From assembly GCA_027490925.1 (NCBI GenBank), contig JAIXXF010000001.1, positions 62,001 through 126,000 of the forward strand: 64,000 nucleotides of DNA, read 5' to 3'. Each line of letters begins with the position of its first letter. Position 1 is the stretch's first letter. Below are positions 1 to 8,511 of the stretch, one piece after another. The notes beneath the pieces are model-generated. The model saw only the letters and a program-made list of their open reading frames with translations. It searched no databases and was not told the DNA's origin. Both the position numbers and the translations under genes were made by a program. The DNA is from Comamonadaceae bacterium (GTDB lineage: Bacteria; Pseudomonadota; Gammaproteobacteria; Burkholderiales; Burkholderiaceae_C).

Positions 1-8
1 TGACGCCG

Positions 9-1127
9 TCAGATGCGCATGGGCATCACCACGTACTTGAACGTGGGCTGATCGGGAATCGTCACCAGCGCCGAGCTGTTGGAGTCACTCAACTCCACCT
101 TGACCATGTCCTGGTCCATGTTGGCCAGGGCATCGATCAAGTAGGTGACGTTGAAACCAATCTCGATCGTGTCTCCACCGTAATCGATGTCGAGCTCGTC
201 CACTGCTTCTTCCTGCTCAGCGTTGTTGCTGGCCACCCTCAAGGTGCCCGGCTCGATGTTCAGGCGAACGCCCTTGAACTTTTCGCTGGTGAGAATCGCG
301 GTCCGCTGCAGACTGGCCAAGAGCGCTGTGCGGCCCAGCGTGATGCTGTTCTTGTGGTTCTTGGGAATCACCCGGTTGTAGTCGGGGAACTTTCCTTCCA
401 CCAGCTTGGTGACGAACTCCATGCCACCAAAGCTGAATTTGGCTTGGTTGCTGGCAAACTGCATTTCAATGACGGGTTGGTTGTCGCCGCCTGTATCGGA
501 CAGCAAACGCTGCATCTCCAACACCGTCTTGCGCGGCAGGATCACCTCTTGGCGGGGCACCTCCACGTCCAATGTGGCCGACGCAAACGCCAGGCGGTGC
601 CCATCGGTCGCCACGAGGCTGAGCTGTCGGCCTTCGGCCACAAACAAAATCCCATTCAAGTAATAACGGATGTCGTGCACCGCCATTGCAAACGACACCT
701 GACCCAGCAATGCTTTCAGCGTTTTTTGCGGCACGCTGAACGCTGGGCCGAAGCTGGCTGCCTCTTGCACCAAAGGAAAATCTTCAGCGGGCAGGCTCTG
801 CAGTGTGAACTTGCTCTTGCCGCCTTTGAGGATGAGCTTGTTCTGGCTCGACTCCAACGAGACGGTCTGATCCGACGGCATGGTGCGCAAGATGTCAATC
901 AGCTTGCGTGCGCCCACCGTGGTGGTGAAGTCCCCGGCGTCCCCATCCAACTCGGCGGTGGTGCGGATCTGGATTTCAAGGTCGCTGGTGGTCAACTGCA
1001 CCTGACCGTTCGTCTTGCGGATCAACACGTTGGCCAAGATCGGCAGCGTGTGGCGCCGCTCCACGATCCCCGCCACCGACTGCAGGGCCGCGAGCACTTT
1101 GCCTTGGGCCGCTTTCAGAACAATCAT
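9..1127 (-). CDS. dnaN: DNA polymerase III beta sliding clamp
   Basis: Ring-shaped clamp that holds the replicative polymerase on DNA and serves as a docking platform for repair and initiation-control proteins in the cytoplasm. The 372 residues, from ATG at 1127 (start MIVLKAAQ) to TGA at 9-11, are full length for a proteobacterial DnaN and end in the typical MPMRI. The three-domain clamp fold is recognisable throughout. It follows dnaA on the same strand across a 247-bp gap that carries origin-like sequence. gyrB would be expected just beyond the left edge, which is an inference from family gene order. Identification is secure. Confidence 0.98.
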   Translation of the reverse strand: MIVLKAAQGKVLAALQSVAGIVERRHTLPILANVLIRKTNGQVQLTTSDLEIQIRTTAELDGDAGDFTTTVGARKLIDILRTMPSDQTVSLESSQNKLILKGGKSKFTLQSLPAEDFPLVQEAASFGPAFSVPQKTLKALLGQVSFAMAVHDIRYYLNGILFVAEGRQLSLVATDGHRLAFASATLDVEVPRQEVILPRKTVLEMQRLLSDTGGDNQPVIEMQFASNQAKFSFGGMEFVTKLVEGKFPDYNRVIPKNHKNSITLGRTALLASLQRTAILTSEKFKGVRLNIEPGTLRVASNNAEQEEAVDELDIDYGGDTIEIGFNVTYLIDALANMDQDMVKVELSDSNSSALVTIPDQPTFKYVVMPMRI

Positions 1128-1374
1128 GTCAACCTCTTCTTTAATGTCTTTAATTTAAATTAGCAGTAGTAGATAAGGGCCGCACAGCGCTGGGGACATC
1201 CCTATTTTCCCCTTTTTTATCAAGCACTTGCCGCACTTCCAAGCCTGTGGGTGACCGTGTTTTCACAGGCCGCGTCAGCGGGGACAACTTCTTCTTTTCA
1301 GACCCGCCTGTGGACAAGTGCCAACTTGTTCTCGCATTGTCCCCAGGGTTGTGAGTGTGGTTTTGGGGCACCTT
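1128..1374. other. oriC: Candidate replication origin in the dnaA-dnaN gap
   Basis: A 247-bp gap with three origin-like layers in order. There is an AT-rich stretch at 1139-1162. Next come trinucleotides TAG-CAG-TAG-TAG at 1161-1172, which fit the DnaA-trio pattern, and a GC cluster at 1177-1190. DnaA-box-like 9-mers follow: TGGGGACAT 1191-1199 (weak), CGGGGACAA 1279-1287 (weak), TGTGGACAA 1309-1317 (good) and TTGTCCCCA 1337-1345 (one mismatch to TTGTCCACA). The polarity AT-rich, trio, GC cluster, box is the one described for Bacillus subtilis. The origin could instead lie upstream of dnaA at 2767-3174, where two further boxes occur. The motifs are seen; their function is inferred. Confidence 0.55.
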
Positions 1375-2766
1375 TCAGCCTTTAAGGGTCTGCTCCAGCA
1401 CATGAAGTTGCTGGTTGAGGTCGGTCATCTGTTGCCGCTCACCCGCGATCTTGCGCACCGCGTGCAGCACCGTTGTGTGGTCCCGCCCACCAAACAACTC
1501 CCCGATCTCAGGCAAGCTTTTCTGCGTCAGTTCTTTGGCCAGGTACATCGCGATTTGACGCGGCCGAACAATGCTCGCAGGCCGCTTTTTGGAATACATG
1601 TCGGCGACTTTGATCTTGTAGTAGTCGGCCACCGTTTTTTGGATGTTCTCCACGCTGATCTGGCGGTTCTGAATGCTCAGCAAGTCGCGCAGCGCTTCAC
1701 GCGCCAAGGCGATGGAGATTTCTTTCTGGTTGAAGCGCGAATAAGCCAAGATTTTGCGCAGCGCCCCTTCGAGTTCCCGCACGTTGGACCGCACGTTCTT
1801 GGCCACAAAAAACGCCACCTCTTCCGACATCTCGGCCATCTCGGAGCGCGCCTTGCTGATTAAGATCGCTACCCGCATTTCCAGTTCGGGTGGCTCGATC
1901 GCCACCGTCAAGCCGGAATCAAAACGCGACACCAGGCGTTCGTGGATGTCTGGCAAACCCTTTGGGTAGGTGTCGCTGGTCATCACGATGTGAGACTTGC
2001 GGGCCAGCAACGCCTCGAAGGCGTTGAAAAATTCTTCCTGCGTCCGCTCTTTGTTGGCAAAGAACTGCACATCGTCGATCAGCAGCAAATCCAAGGAGTG
2101 GTAACGCTGTTTGAATTCATCAAACGTTTTGCGTTGATAGGCTTTCACCACATCCGACACAAACTGTTCCGCGTGGATGTAGAGAACTTTGGCACCTGGC
2201 CGGTCCGCCAACAGGCGGTTGCCCACCGCGTGCACCAGATGCGTTTTGCCCAACCCCACGCCACCGTAGATGAACAACGGGTTGTACAAGTGCCCAGGCA
2301 TGCCCGAGACGTGCATGGCGGCAGCCCGGGCCATTCGGTTGGCCGTGCCTTCGACCAGCGTGTCAAAGGTCAAGGCGGTGTTCAAGCGCGTTTTGAATGC
2401 CGAGTCGCCGGTTTCTTCTGGCGCCGCCAAGCCGGCGGGTTCTGTCACATCGTCTTCAAACGCTGTGACCGACAATGACCTTTTGAACGTGTCTTCGCGC
2501 GGAGCGAGCGCTAACTCAAAAGTCACGGGCTGGCCTGAGATTCTTTCCAGCATCGCGGTGATCTTGCCTGCATACTGGCCCCGCACCCAGTCCAGCTTGA
2601 AGCGGTTTGCCACCAGCAACGTGACCTTGGTCAAGTCGTCCGACACGTCGGCCACCAGCGGTTTGATCCATGTGTTGAACTGTTGCTCTGGCAGCTCTTG
2701 GGCCAGCTGCTCGACGCACGCCTCCCACAGGCTGTGGCTGGCGCGTTGGGAGGTTCCCTCACTCAT
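1375..2766 (-). CDS. dnaA: Chromosomal replication initiator DnaA
   Basis: AAA+ ATPase that binds 9-bp DnaA boxes, melts the origin and loads the helicase. Starting at ATG 2766 ([10 protein letters not shown]) gives 463 residues, the normal length; a longer reading frame upstream has no family similarity. Walker A GGVGLGKT lies at residues 168-175, Walker B LLLIDD ends at 232, and the C-terminal DNA-binding helix-turn-helix signature GRDHTTV is at 427-433. It heads the dnaA-dnaN pair and is divergent from rpmH. A DnaA-box-like TGTGGATAG lies 15 bp upstream of the start, and a TTGTCCACA box overlaps the probable promoter, consistent with autoregulation (inference). Confidence 0.98.
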   Translation of the reverse strand: MSEGTSQRASHSLWEACVEQLAQELPEQQFNTWIKPLVADVSDDLTKVTLLVANRFKLDWVRGQYAGKITAMLERISGQPVTFELALAPREDTFKRSLSVTAFEDDVTEPAGLAAPEETGDSAFKTRLNTALTFDTLVEGTANRMARAAAMHVSGMPGHLYNPLFIYGGVGLGKTHLVHAVGNRLLADRPGAKVLYIHAEQFVSDVVKAYQRKTFDEFKQRYHSLDLLLIDDVQFFANKERTQEEFFNAFEALLARKSHIVMTSDTYPKGLPDIHERLVSRFDSGLTVAIEPPELEMRVAILISKARSEMAEMSEEVAFFVAKNVRSNVRELEGALRKILAYSRFNQKEISIALAREALRDLLSIQNRQISVENIQKTVADYYKIKVADMYSKKRPASIVRPRQIAMYLAKELTQKSLPEIGELFGGRDHTTVLHAVRKIAGERQQMTDLNQQLHVLEQTLKG

Positions 2767-3006
2767 CGGATGGTCGTTCTTGTGGATAGCATGGCACACG
2801 GGGGCCAGTACATTGTAGTTCGCGAACAGTTTGTCCACACCCTGATGTGCACCGGTGCGGAGCGCCGCGGGGGGCAAAACCGAGGACTTGCAACGTAATG
2901 CAGGCGCGCAACGGTTTGGTTGTTTGTACCTGCACAGGGGTTACCCCGCTGGAATGACGCCCAGAGCACTATGGGATTCATGCCGCCCCAAATTGGGCCG
3001 CATAGA
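2767..3006. promoter_or_regulatory. dnaA upstream region with DnaA boxes and leftward promoter
   Basis: The dnaA-rpmH divergent gap is 408 bp and holds no gene. On its dnaA side are two DnaA-box-like sites, TGTGGATAG at 2781-2789 and TTGTCCACA at 2831-2839. A leftward -10 (TACAAT, reverse complement of 2812-2817) sits between them, so the second box overlaps the -35 position. That layout suits DnaA-controlled transcription of dnaA. The region is a second candidate for origin elements, but it shows no AT-rich unwinding tract comparable to that at 1139-1162. Confidence 0.45.
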
Positions 3007-3034
3007 TCGACAGCTTGGGAAATTTTGCGATAAT
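3007..3034 (+). promoter_or_regulatory. Sigma-70 promoter for rpmH-rnpA
   Basis: TCGACA at 3007-3012 (5/6 to the -35 consensus), a 16-bp spacer and GATAAT at 3029-3034 (5/6 to the -10 consensus). Transcription would begin near 3041, leaving a leader of about 130 nt before the rpmH ATG. A GGGAAA/TTTCCC inverted repeat flanks the -10. Confidence 0.55.
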
Positions 3035-3174
3035 CATGGGTTTCCCTGATCCGTCCAAACCCCACACGGGGGATTTGGACCAACCAAATGGCCTCTGCGA
3101 GCGTGAGGCGTTGAAGCGGCGATCAGGGTGCCTGGCCGGCAATCCGGCCGACCACACCCCACTGAGGACCCACC

Positions 3175-3309
3175 ATGAAACGCACTTACCAGCCCTCCAA
3201 GACACGCCGCGCACGCACCCACGGCTTTCTGGTCCGCATGAAAACCCGCGGTGGCCGCGCCGTGATCAATGCACGCCGCGCCAAAGGCCGCAAGCGCTTG
3301 GCCGCCTGA
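3175..3309 (+). CDS. rpmH: 50S ribosomal protein L34
   Basis: Short, very basic protein of the large ribosomal subunit. The 44 codons start [18 protein letters not shown] and end KGRKRLAA, the standard L34 sequence and length. A GAGGA ribosome-binding site lies 7 bp before the ATG. It is the first gene of the conserved rightward operon rpmH-rnpA-yidD-yidC and sits opposite dnaA, the classical bacterial origin-region order. Confidence 0.98.
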   Translation: MKRTYQPSKTRRARTHGFLVRMKTRGGRAVINARRAKGRKRLAA

Positions 3310-3344
3310 GCCCAAACGCCTCACCCACCCACGCTGACAGCACG

Positions 3345-3749
3345 GTGCAGCGGATGACCCGGCGTGCGCAGTTTCAAGCCGTTCTGGCAGGCCAGACGGT
3401 GGCGCGCACAGCCCATTTCGCTTTGCACCGCCAAAGCCTGCCAGCCACGGAGCCGTCCGAGCTGTTTCCGGCCCCGCACGGAGCTGTTGACTGCCAACCG
3501 CCATCCAACGCCTGGATCGGCGCCATGGTTCCCAAACGCTGGGCCCGCCGCGCTGTGACCCGCAACGCGGTCAGGCGCCAGGTGTACAGCCTGGTGGCAA
3601 ACCGGGCAGAGCAACTGGCGGGTGCCGCACATTTGGTGCGCTTGCGTTCGGCATTTGCCAAGACCGACTTCCCCAGCGCCACTTCAGTGGCCCTCAAAGC
3701 GGCCCTGCGCGCCGAGCTGGAGCAACTGTTTGACAGGGCCAAGCCATGA
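3345..3749 (+). CDS. rnpA: Ribonuclease P protein component
   Basis: Basic protein cofactor of RNase P, which trims the 5' leader of pre-tRNAs. The start is taken as GTG 3345, giving MQRMTRRAQFQAVLAG, which resembles the MQR...RAQF start of related proteins; ATG 3354 is the alternative. The RNase P signature is visible as RWARRAVTRNAVRRQV in the second half. The length of 134 residues is slightly above average because of an insert near residues 30-55. It lies 35 bp after rpmH, and its stop overlaps the yidD start (ATGA). Confidence 0.95.
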   Translation: MQRMTRRAQFQAVLAGQTVARTAHFALHRQSLPATEPSELFPAPHGAVDCQPPSNAWIGAMVPKRWARRAVTRNAVRRQVYSLVANRAEQLAGAAHLVRLRSAFAKTDFPSATSVALKAALRAELEQLFDRAKP

Positions 3750-4015
3750 GCCAGTGGTGCCTGGTGACGCTGGTGCGCGCCTACCAGCTGTTGCTGCGCC
3801 CCTGGTTGGGCAGCAACTGCCGTTTCACCCCCAGTTGCTCGGGGTACGCGCTGACGGCCTTGAAGCGACACGGCAGTGTCGATGGCAGTTACTTGGCCGT
3901 GTGCCGCCTGGCGCGTTGCCACCCCTGGTGCGAAGGCGGTGATGACCCAGTGCCCAAGCAACCCCCCCGTTGGTTCAGCCGATGGCTGGACACCCCTACG
4001 AAGAAATCCCTATGA
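3746..4015 (+). CDS. yidD: Membrane protein insertion efficiency factor YidD
   Basis: Small amphipathic membrane-associated protein that assists YidC-dependent insertion of inner-membrane proteins. The 89 residues contain the family motif FTPSCSGYA (residues 27-35), preceded by NCR, with further conserved cysteines in VCRLARCHPWCEGG. The start overlaps the rnpA stop and the stop overlaps the yidC start (both ATGA), so translation is probably coupled along rnpA-yidD-yidC. Confidence 0.96.
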   Translation: MSQWCLVTLVRAYQLLLRPWLGSNCRFTPSCSGYALTALKRHGSVDGSYLAVCRLARCHPWCEGGDDPVPKQPPRWFSRWLDTPTKKSL

Positions 4016-5775
4016 ACGATATCCGCCGCACCATCTTGTGGGTGATCTTTGGCTTCTCCATGATCCTGCTGTGGGACCAATGGCAGGTGCACAACGGCAA
4101 AAAGGCCACCTTCTTTCCCAAGCCAGAGGTGCAGGCGACCCGAGCCGCTGACGCGGCGTCGGCTGCGGGCAGCGGCATTGCGAACGCTGGCGCCACGCCC
4201 GGCGACAGCAAAGGCGGTGGCATTGGCAGCGTGCCCACTGGCGGCAGCACGGCGGTGGGTGCCGCGGTGGTGCCCGCCTCGGGCGGTCCCCAGCCCACCA
4301 AGGAACGGGTGGAGGTCACCACCGACGTGTTGCGCCTCACCTTTGACACCGAAGGCGGCTCGTTGGTGAAGAGCGAATTGCTGCAACACGCTGACACCCT
4401 GAAACCCGGCCAAAACGTGGTGCTGCTGGACAACAGCCAGGAGCGCCTGTACCAGGCCCAGACCGGCCTGATCGCAGGCAGCGCAGGCGGCGCCTTCCCG
4501 ACCCACAAAACCATCATGACCGCGGTGCCAGGCGAGCGCCAACTGAAAGACGGCAGCGACACGTTGACCTTGCGCTTCGAGTCGCCCGAGGTCGGTGGCG
4601 TGAAGCTGGTGAAGACCTACACCGTCAAGCGTGGGCAGTACGACATCGGTGTGGAGCACACGGTGGTGAACCAAGGCTCGGCAGCGGTGGCGCCGCAGCT
4701 CTATTTGCAACTGATCCGTGACGGGAACAAGCCGCCTGGTGAGTCGTCGTTTTATTTCACGTTCACCGGGCCCGCGGTGTACACCGAAGCCAAGAAATTC
4801 CAGAAGTTGGAGTTTTCTGACATCGAGAAAAACAAGGCAGAGTTTGAAAAAACATCCACCAGCGGCTATGTGGCCATGGTGCAGCACTATTTCGCCAGCG
4901 CGTGGTTGTTGCCCAACGGCGTGCCGCGTGAAAACTTTGCACGCAAAGACCCCCAGCAAGCCAACCTGTACTCGGTCGGCATGTTGACCCCGCTCGACAG
5001 CATCGCGCCGGGCGCGAGCCGCACCATCCAAGCCACGCTGTTCGCCGGCCCGCAAGAAGAAAAGCGCTTGGAGGCCTTGGCCCCTGGCTTGGAGCTGGTG
5101 AAAGACTATGGTTGGCTGACCATTCTGGCCAAGCCCCTGTACTGGCTGCTGTTCGCGTTGCACAGCTTCATCGACAACTGGGGCTGGGCCATCGTCGCGC
5201 TGGTGGTGTTGCTCAAAGCCGCTTTCTACTGGTTGAACGCCAAGGCGTATGCCAGCATGGCCAAAATGAAAGCGGTGACGCCGCGCATCACCGCCATGCG
5301 CGAACGCTTGAAAGACAAGCCGCAAGAAATGCAGCAGGAAATGATGAAGATCTACCGCGAGGAAAAGGTCAATCCAATGGGCGGCTGCTTCCCGATCTTG
5401 ATTCAGATCCCGGTGTTCATCGCGCTTTACTGGGTGCTGCTCAGCTCGGTGGAAATGCGCAACGCACCCTGGGTGGGTTGGATCCACGACCTGGCTGCGC
5501 CCGATCCGTTTTTCATCTTGCCGCTGGTGATGACCCTCACCACGCTGCTGCAAACCTGGCTCAACCCCACCCCACCAGACCCGTTGCAAGCCAAGATGAT
5601 GTGGATCATGCCGTTGGCCTTCAGCGTGATGTTCTTCTTCTTCCCGGCCGGTCTGGTGCTGTACTGGATCACCAACAACGTGTTGTCCATTGCCCAGCAG
5701 TGGTTCATCAACAAAAAGCTGGGCGTGTTGCACAAACCAAGCAATCCGCTGGACCTGTTCCGCAAAAAGGCCTGA
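4012..5775 (+). CDS. yidC: Membrane protein insertase YidC
   Basis: Inner-membrane insertase working alone or with SecYEG to integrate and fold membrane proteins. Starting at ATG 4012 ([10 protein letters not shown]), which overlaps the yidD stop, it has 587 residues. It has an N-terminal transmembrane helix (about 7-23), a Gly/Ala-rich linker, a large periplasmic beta-sandwich, and the conserved five-helix insertase core in the last 210 residues, with the cytoplasmic hairpin rich in charged residues. At the position of the E. coli groove arginine the sequence reads [10 protein letters not shown], so a lysine supplies the positive charge. A strong terminator follows. Confidence 0.98.
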   Translation: MNDIRRTILWVIFGFSMILLWDQWQVHNGKKATFFPKPEVQATRAADAASAAGSGIANAGATPGDSKGGGIGSVPTGGSTAVGAAVVPASGGPQPTKERVEVTTDVLRLTFDTEGGSLVKSELLQHADTLKPGQNVVLLDNSQERLYQAQTGLIAGSAGGAFPTHKTIMTAVPGERQLKDGSDTLTLRFESPEVGGVKLVKTYTVKRGQYDIGVEHTVVNQGSAAVAPQLYLQLIRDGNKPPGESSFYFTFTGPAVYTEAKKFQKLEFSDIEKNKAEFEKTSTSGYVAMVQHYFASAWLLPNGVPRENFARKDPQQANLYSVGMLTPLDSIAPGASRTIQATLFAGPQEEKRLEALAPGLELVKDYGWLTILAKPLYWLLFALHSFIDNWGWAIVALVVLLKAAFYWLNAKAYASMAKMKAVTPRITAMRERLKDKPQEMQQEMMKIYREEKVNPMGGCFPILIQIPVFIALYWVLLSSVEMRNAPWVGWIHDLAAPDPFFILPLVMTLTTLLQTWLNPTPPDPLQAKMMWIMPLAFSVMFFFFPAGLVLYWITNNVLSIAQQWFINKKLGVLHKPSNPLDLFRKKA

Positions 5776-5822
5776 CGCGCACCGCGTCACATGGCGTCAA
5801 CCAACCAACTGGTGGCGCCCCC

Positions 5823-5857
5823 AGGCCGCACCCCGCCAACGGGGCTGCGGCCTTTTT
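5823..5857 (+). terminator. Rho-independent terminator after yidC
   Basis: Stem AGGCCGCA (5823-5830) plus CCCCG (5831-5835), loop CCAA, then CGGGG (5840-5844), one unpaired base, and TGCGGCCT (5846-5853) running into T5. It lies just before the mnmE start, so mnmE is probably partly insulated from the upstream operon. Confidence 0.85.
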
Positions 5858-5873
5858 GATGGAAGATCGCCTC

Positions 5874-7310
5874 ATGCTGTCGCGCCACACCCAACCCATT
5901 GCCGCCATCGCCACCGCCCCTGGGCGCGGCGCCGTCGGCATTGTCCGGGTGTCTGGGCGCGGTTTAGCCAGCCTGGTGCGTGCGCTGTGCGGCCAGGCGT
6001 TGGTGCCGAGAAAAGCCACTTATCTGCCGTTGTGCGACGCCGAGGGCCAAGCCATCGACCATGGTTTGGCGATCTATTTCCCCGCGCCCCATTCCTACAC
6101 CGGAGAAGACGTGCTGGAGCTGCAAGCGCACGGGGGGCCAGTGTTGCTCCAGCTTTTGCTGGCCCGCTGCCTGGAAGCCGCGGCGGCGCCCGACCCCGCC
6201 ACCGGTGCCCCGGTGTTGGCCGATTTGCGGCTCGCTGACCCGGGTGAATTCACGCAGCGGGCATTTTTGAACAACAAAATGGATTTGGCCCAAGCAGAGG
6301 CCGTGGCCGACCTGATCGACGCCAGCACCGAGGCCGCGGCCCGCAGCGCCAGCCGTTCTCTGTCAGGCGCTTTTTCTCACGAGGTGAACGCCCTGTTGGA
6401 GAAGCTGGTCCACCTGCGGATGCTGGTGGAGGCAACGCTGGACTTTCCGGAAGAGGACATCGATTTCCTGCAACGTGCCGACGCCATCGGCCAGCTCTCG
6501 CGGCTGCGCCAACAGCTGGCCACGGTCCAACAACGCACCCGGCAGGGCGCCTTGTTGCGCGAGGGCATCACCGTGGTGATCGCCGGGCAACCCAACGCGG
6601 GCAAAAGCTCACTGTTGAACGCGCTGGCGGGTGCGGAGTTGGCCATCGTCACCCCGATCGCGGGCACCACCCGTGACAAGCTCACGCAAACCATACAGAT
6701 TGAAGGCGTCCCCCTGCATGTGGTGGACACGGCAGGCTTGCGGCACCATGCCGACGCGACCGATGCGGTGGAACAAATCGGCATCGAGCGCGCGTGGGAC
6801 GCCATTGAACGCGCCGACGCGGTGTTGTTCTTGCACGATCTGACCCGAGCCAACGCTCCTGAATACATAGCAGCTGACCTAGAAATCGCGAGGGCTTTGT
6901 CCGGAAAATTGTCTGAACACGTGCCTGTGATCGAGATTTGGAACAAATCCGACGCTGCGGCCGCAACCGACGCCTCTGAGCTGAACACACGTGAGGCGAC
7001 CGGTCTACGGCTGTCGGCCAAAACCGGCGCGGGTCTGGCGGCGCTCCGCCAGCGGCTGCTGCAGGTGGCGGGATGGCAGTCGGCCAGCGAGGGGCTGTAC
7101 CTGGCGCGCACGCGGCATGTGTCGGCCTTGCGGCAGGTCGGCCAGCATTTGGACACTGCCGACCGGGTGTTGACCGCGGCCTCCCCAGCGCTTGACCTGC
7201 TGGCGGAAGAGCTGCGCCTCGCCCAGAACGCGCTGAACCAGATCACCGGGCATTTCGATGCCGACGACCTGTTGGGTGAAATCTTCTCGCGCTTTTGCAT
7301 CGGCAAGTGA
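5874..7310 (+). CDS. mnmE: tRNA uridine-5-carboxymethylaminomethyl GTPase MnmE
   Basis: With MnmG it modifies the wobble uridine of several tRNAs. The 478 residues start at ATG 5874, with GGAAGA upstream; an in-frame ATG at 5859 is less likely because it abuts the terminator. It has the N-terminal tetrahydrofolate-binding domain, P-loop GQPNAGKSS (238-246), switch DTAGLR (285-290), NKSD (357-360) and the C-terminal catalytic CIGK. Residues about 327-346, between DLTR and NKSD, are translated from a copy of the dispersed repeat at 6854-6911. This in-frame insertion enlarges the loop before the G4 motif. The rest of the domain is intact, so the protein is probably active. Confidence 0.97.
   Translation: MLSRHTQPIAAIATAPGRGAVGIVRVSGRGLASLVRALCGQALVPRKATYLPLCDAEGQAIDHGLAIYFPAPHSYTGEDVLELQAHGGPVLLQLLLARCLEAAAAPDPATGAPVLADLRLADPGEFTQRAFLNNKMDLAQAEAVADLIDASTEAAARSASRSLSGAFSHEVNALLEKLVHLRMLVEATLDFPEEDIDFLQRADAIGQLSRLRQQLATVQQRTRQGALLREGITVVIAGQPNAGKSSLLNALAGAELAIVTPIAGTTRDKLTQTIQIEGVPLHVVDTAGLRHHADATDAVEQIGIERAWDAIERADAVLFLHDLTRANAPEYIAADLEIARALSGKLSEHVPVIEIWNKSDAAAATDASELNTREATGLRLSAKTGAGLAALRQRLLQVAGWQSASEGLYLARTRHVSALRQVGQHLDTADRVLTAASPALDLLAEELRLAQNALNQITGHFDADDLLGEIFSRFCIGK
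6854..6911 (+). repeat. Dispersed GCTAT/ATAGC repeat, copy inside mnmE
   Basis: Head CGCT...ATAGC at 6854-6871, then the tail with CGAGGGCTTTGTCCGG near 6888-6904. It aligns with the copy at 26009 (ATAGCA...CGAGGGCT.TG.CCGG). It is read in frame without stops and adds about 20 residues to MnmE. Base composition is visibly more AT-rich than the flanking gene. Confidence 0.7.
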
Positions 7311-7324
7311 GCGCGCAGCACCGC

Positions 7325-7888
7325 TCAGTGCCCGGGAAAATCCACCAGCGTGAACAGCGGCAGACCCGCCGCTTTCAACTTGGCCGAGCCGCCCAGCTCA
7401 GGCAGGTCGACGATGGCGGTGCCTTCCACCACCACCGCGCCCAAGCGCTGCAGCAAGCGCAGGCCCGCGAGCATGGTGCCGCCGGTGGCGATCAGGTCGT
7501 CCACCAATAGCACGCGCTGGCCAGGCTGAACCGCGTCGGTGTGAAGTTCCACTGTGGCACTGCCGTACTCCAGTGCATAGGTTTCTTCGATGGTCTGGTA
7601 GGGCAGCTTGCCTTTTTTTCGGATCGGCACAAAGCCCAGGCCCAGCTCATGCGCGACCACCGCGCCCAAGATGAAGCCCCGGGCGTCCAGCCCTGCGACC
7701 ACATCAGGACGCCGGTCGGGTGGGCTGTAGCGTTGCACAAAGGCGCTGATCAGGCCGCGGAACACCTCGGCGTCTTGCAACAGCGGCGTGATGTCGCGGA
7801 ACTGAACGCCGGGCGCGGGCCAATCCGGCACGGTTCGGATGTGCTGTTTCAGGCGGTCCGCCAACGGGGCGGTGGGTGCGTCGGTCAT
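7325..7888 (-). CDS. apt: Adenine phosphoribosyltransferase
   Basis: Purine salvage enzyme converting adenine and PRPP to AMP. Starting at ATG 7888 ([17 protein letters not shown]) gives 187 residues, close to the family norm; the upstream in-frame TTG codon is less likely. The PRPP-binding loop [13 protein letters not shown] and the N-terminal FRDITPLL are diagnostic. It lies 30 bp downstream of a histidine phosphatase gene on the same strand and ends 14 bp from the convergent mnmE stop. Function is secure. Confidence 0.97.
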   Translation of the reverse strand: MTDAPTAPLADRLKQHIRTVPDWPAPGVQFRDITPLLQDAEVFRGLISAFVQRYSPPDRRPDVVAGLDARGFILGAVVAHELGLGFVPIRKKGKLPYQTIEETYALEYGSATVELHTDAVQPGQRVLLVDDLIATGGTMLAGLRLLQRLGAVVVEGTAIVDLPELGGSAKLKAAGLPLFTLVDFPGH

Positions 7889-7918
7889 GTCGGTCGTCAG
7901 GGGTCGGCTAAACAAGGG

Positions 7919-8509
7919 TCAGGAAAACAGCTTGCGGGCGAGCACGCGGGCTTGGCGGTCCACCACCAGAGCTTCACCCATCGCCGGCACCACGCCAGTG
8001 AGCGCGGTGATGTTGACCTGGTGGGTGACCCATGCCTCGAACGTGCCGCTGGGAATGACCTGCAGGGCGGTGCGCAAGGTGGGCGTGGCGTCGGGCAGGT
8101 CCAGCCGGTCGCCAAACGTGGAGTTGAGTGCGGGCCACACTGCCGCTGCGCCAAACGCCAGCTGGGCCGTGTCGACACAGCGACACCACGCGCTGCTGCG
8201 CACCGCGCTTGGCACCAGTGACCGGTCGCTGAGCCACCGGCCCATCCGCTGCGCCTGCGCGCGGCCCGCATCGCTCAGATTGCGCTGGGTCTCGCAGCGC
8301 CCTATCTGAAACCCGGGCGGGTCGCCCACCCCAGCCACCGTTTGCGCGTGGCGCAGCAACAGCACGCAGCCACCGGCGCGCAGCGGGTCGGCCACATCGT
8401 CCGCAAGCGCAGCATGCCCCCACCACGGCAGCCCGCCCAGGGCCGCCCAGGCCAGCCAGCGGCGGCGGCTGGTCGGGCCAAAAGCCAGGTCGGTATGGGC
8501 AGCGGGCAT
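7919..8509 (-). CDS. Exported histidine phosphatase family protein
   Basis: Branch-1 histidine phosphatase (phosphoglycerate mutase superfamily) of unknown substrate. From ATG 8509 it has 196 residues. An N-terminal SRRRW followed by a hydrophobic segment ending HAALADD looks like a Tat or Sec export signal, so it is likely periplasmic. The phosphohistidine motif is LLLRHAQT (RHA in place of the usual RHG), and a second conserved histidine occurs in WVTHQVNITALTG. It begins 2 bp past the stop of the Kef antiporter gene, so the two are probably cotranscribed, with apt following. Confidence 0.8.
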   Translation of the reverse strand: MPAAHTDLAFGPTSRRRWLAWAALGGLPWWGHAALADDVADPLRAGGCVLLLRHAQTVAGVGDPPGFQIGRCETQRNLSDAGRAQAQRMGRWLSDRSLVPSAVRSSAWCRCVDTAQLAFGAAAVWPALNSTFGDRLDLPDATPTLRTALQVIPSGTFEAWVTHQVNITALTGVVPAMGEALVVDRQARVLARKLFS

Positions 8510-8511
8510 GG

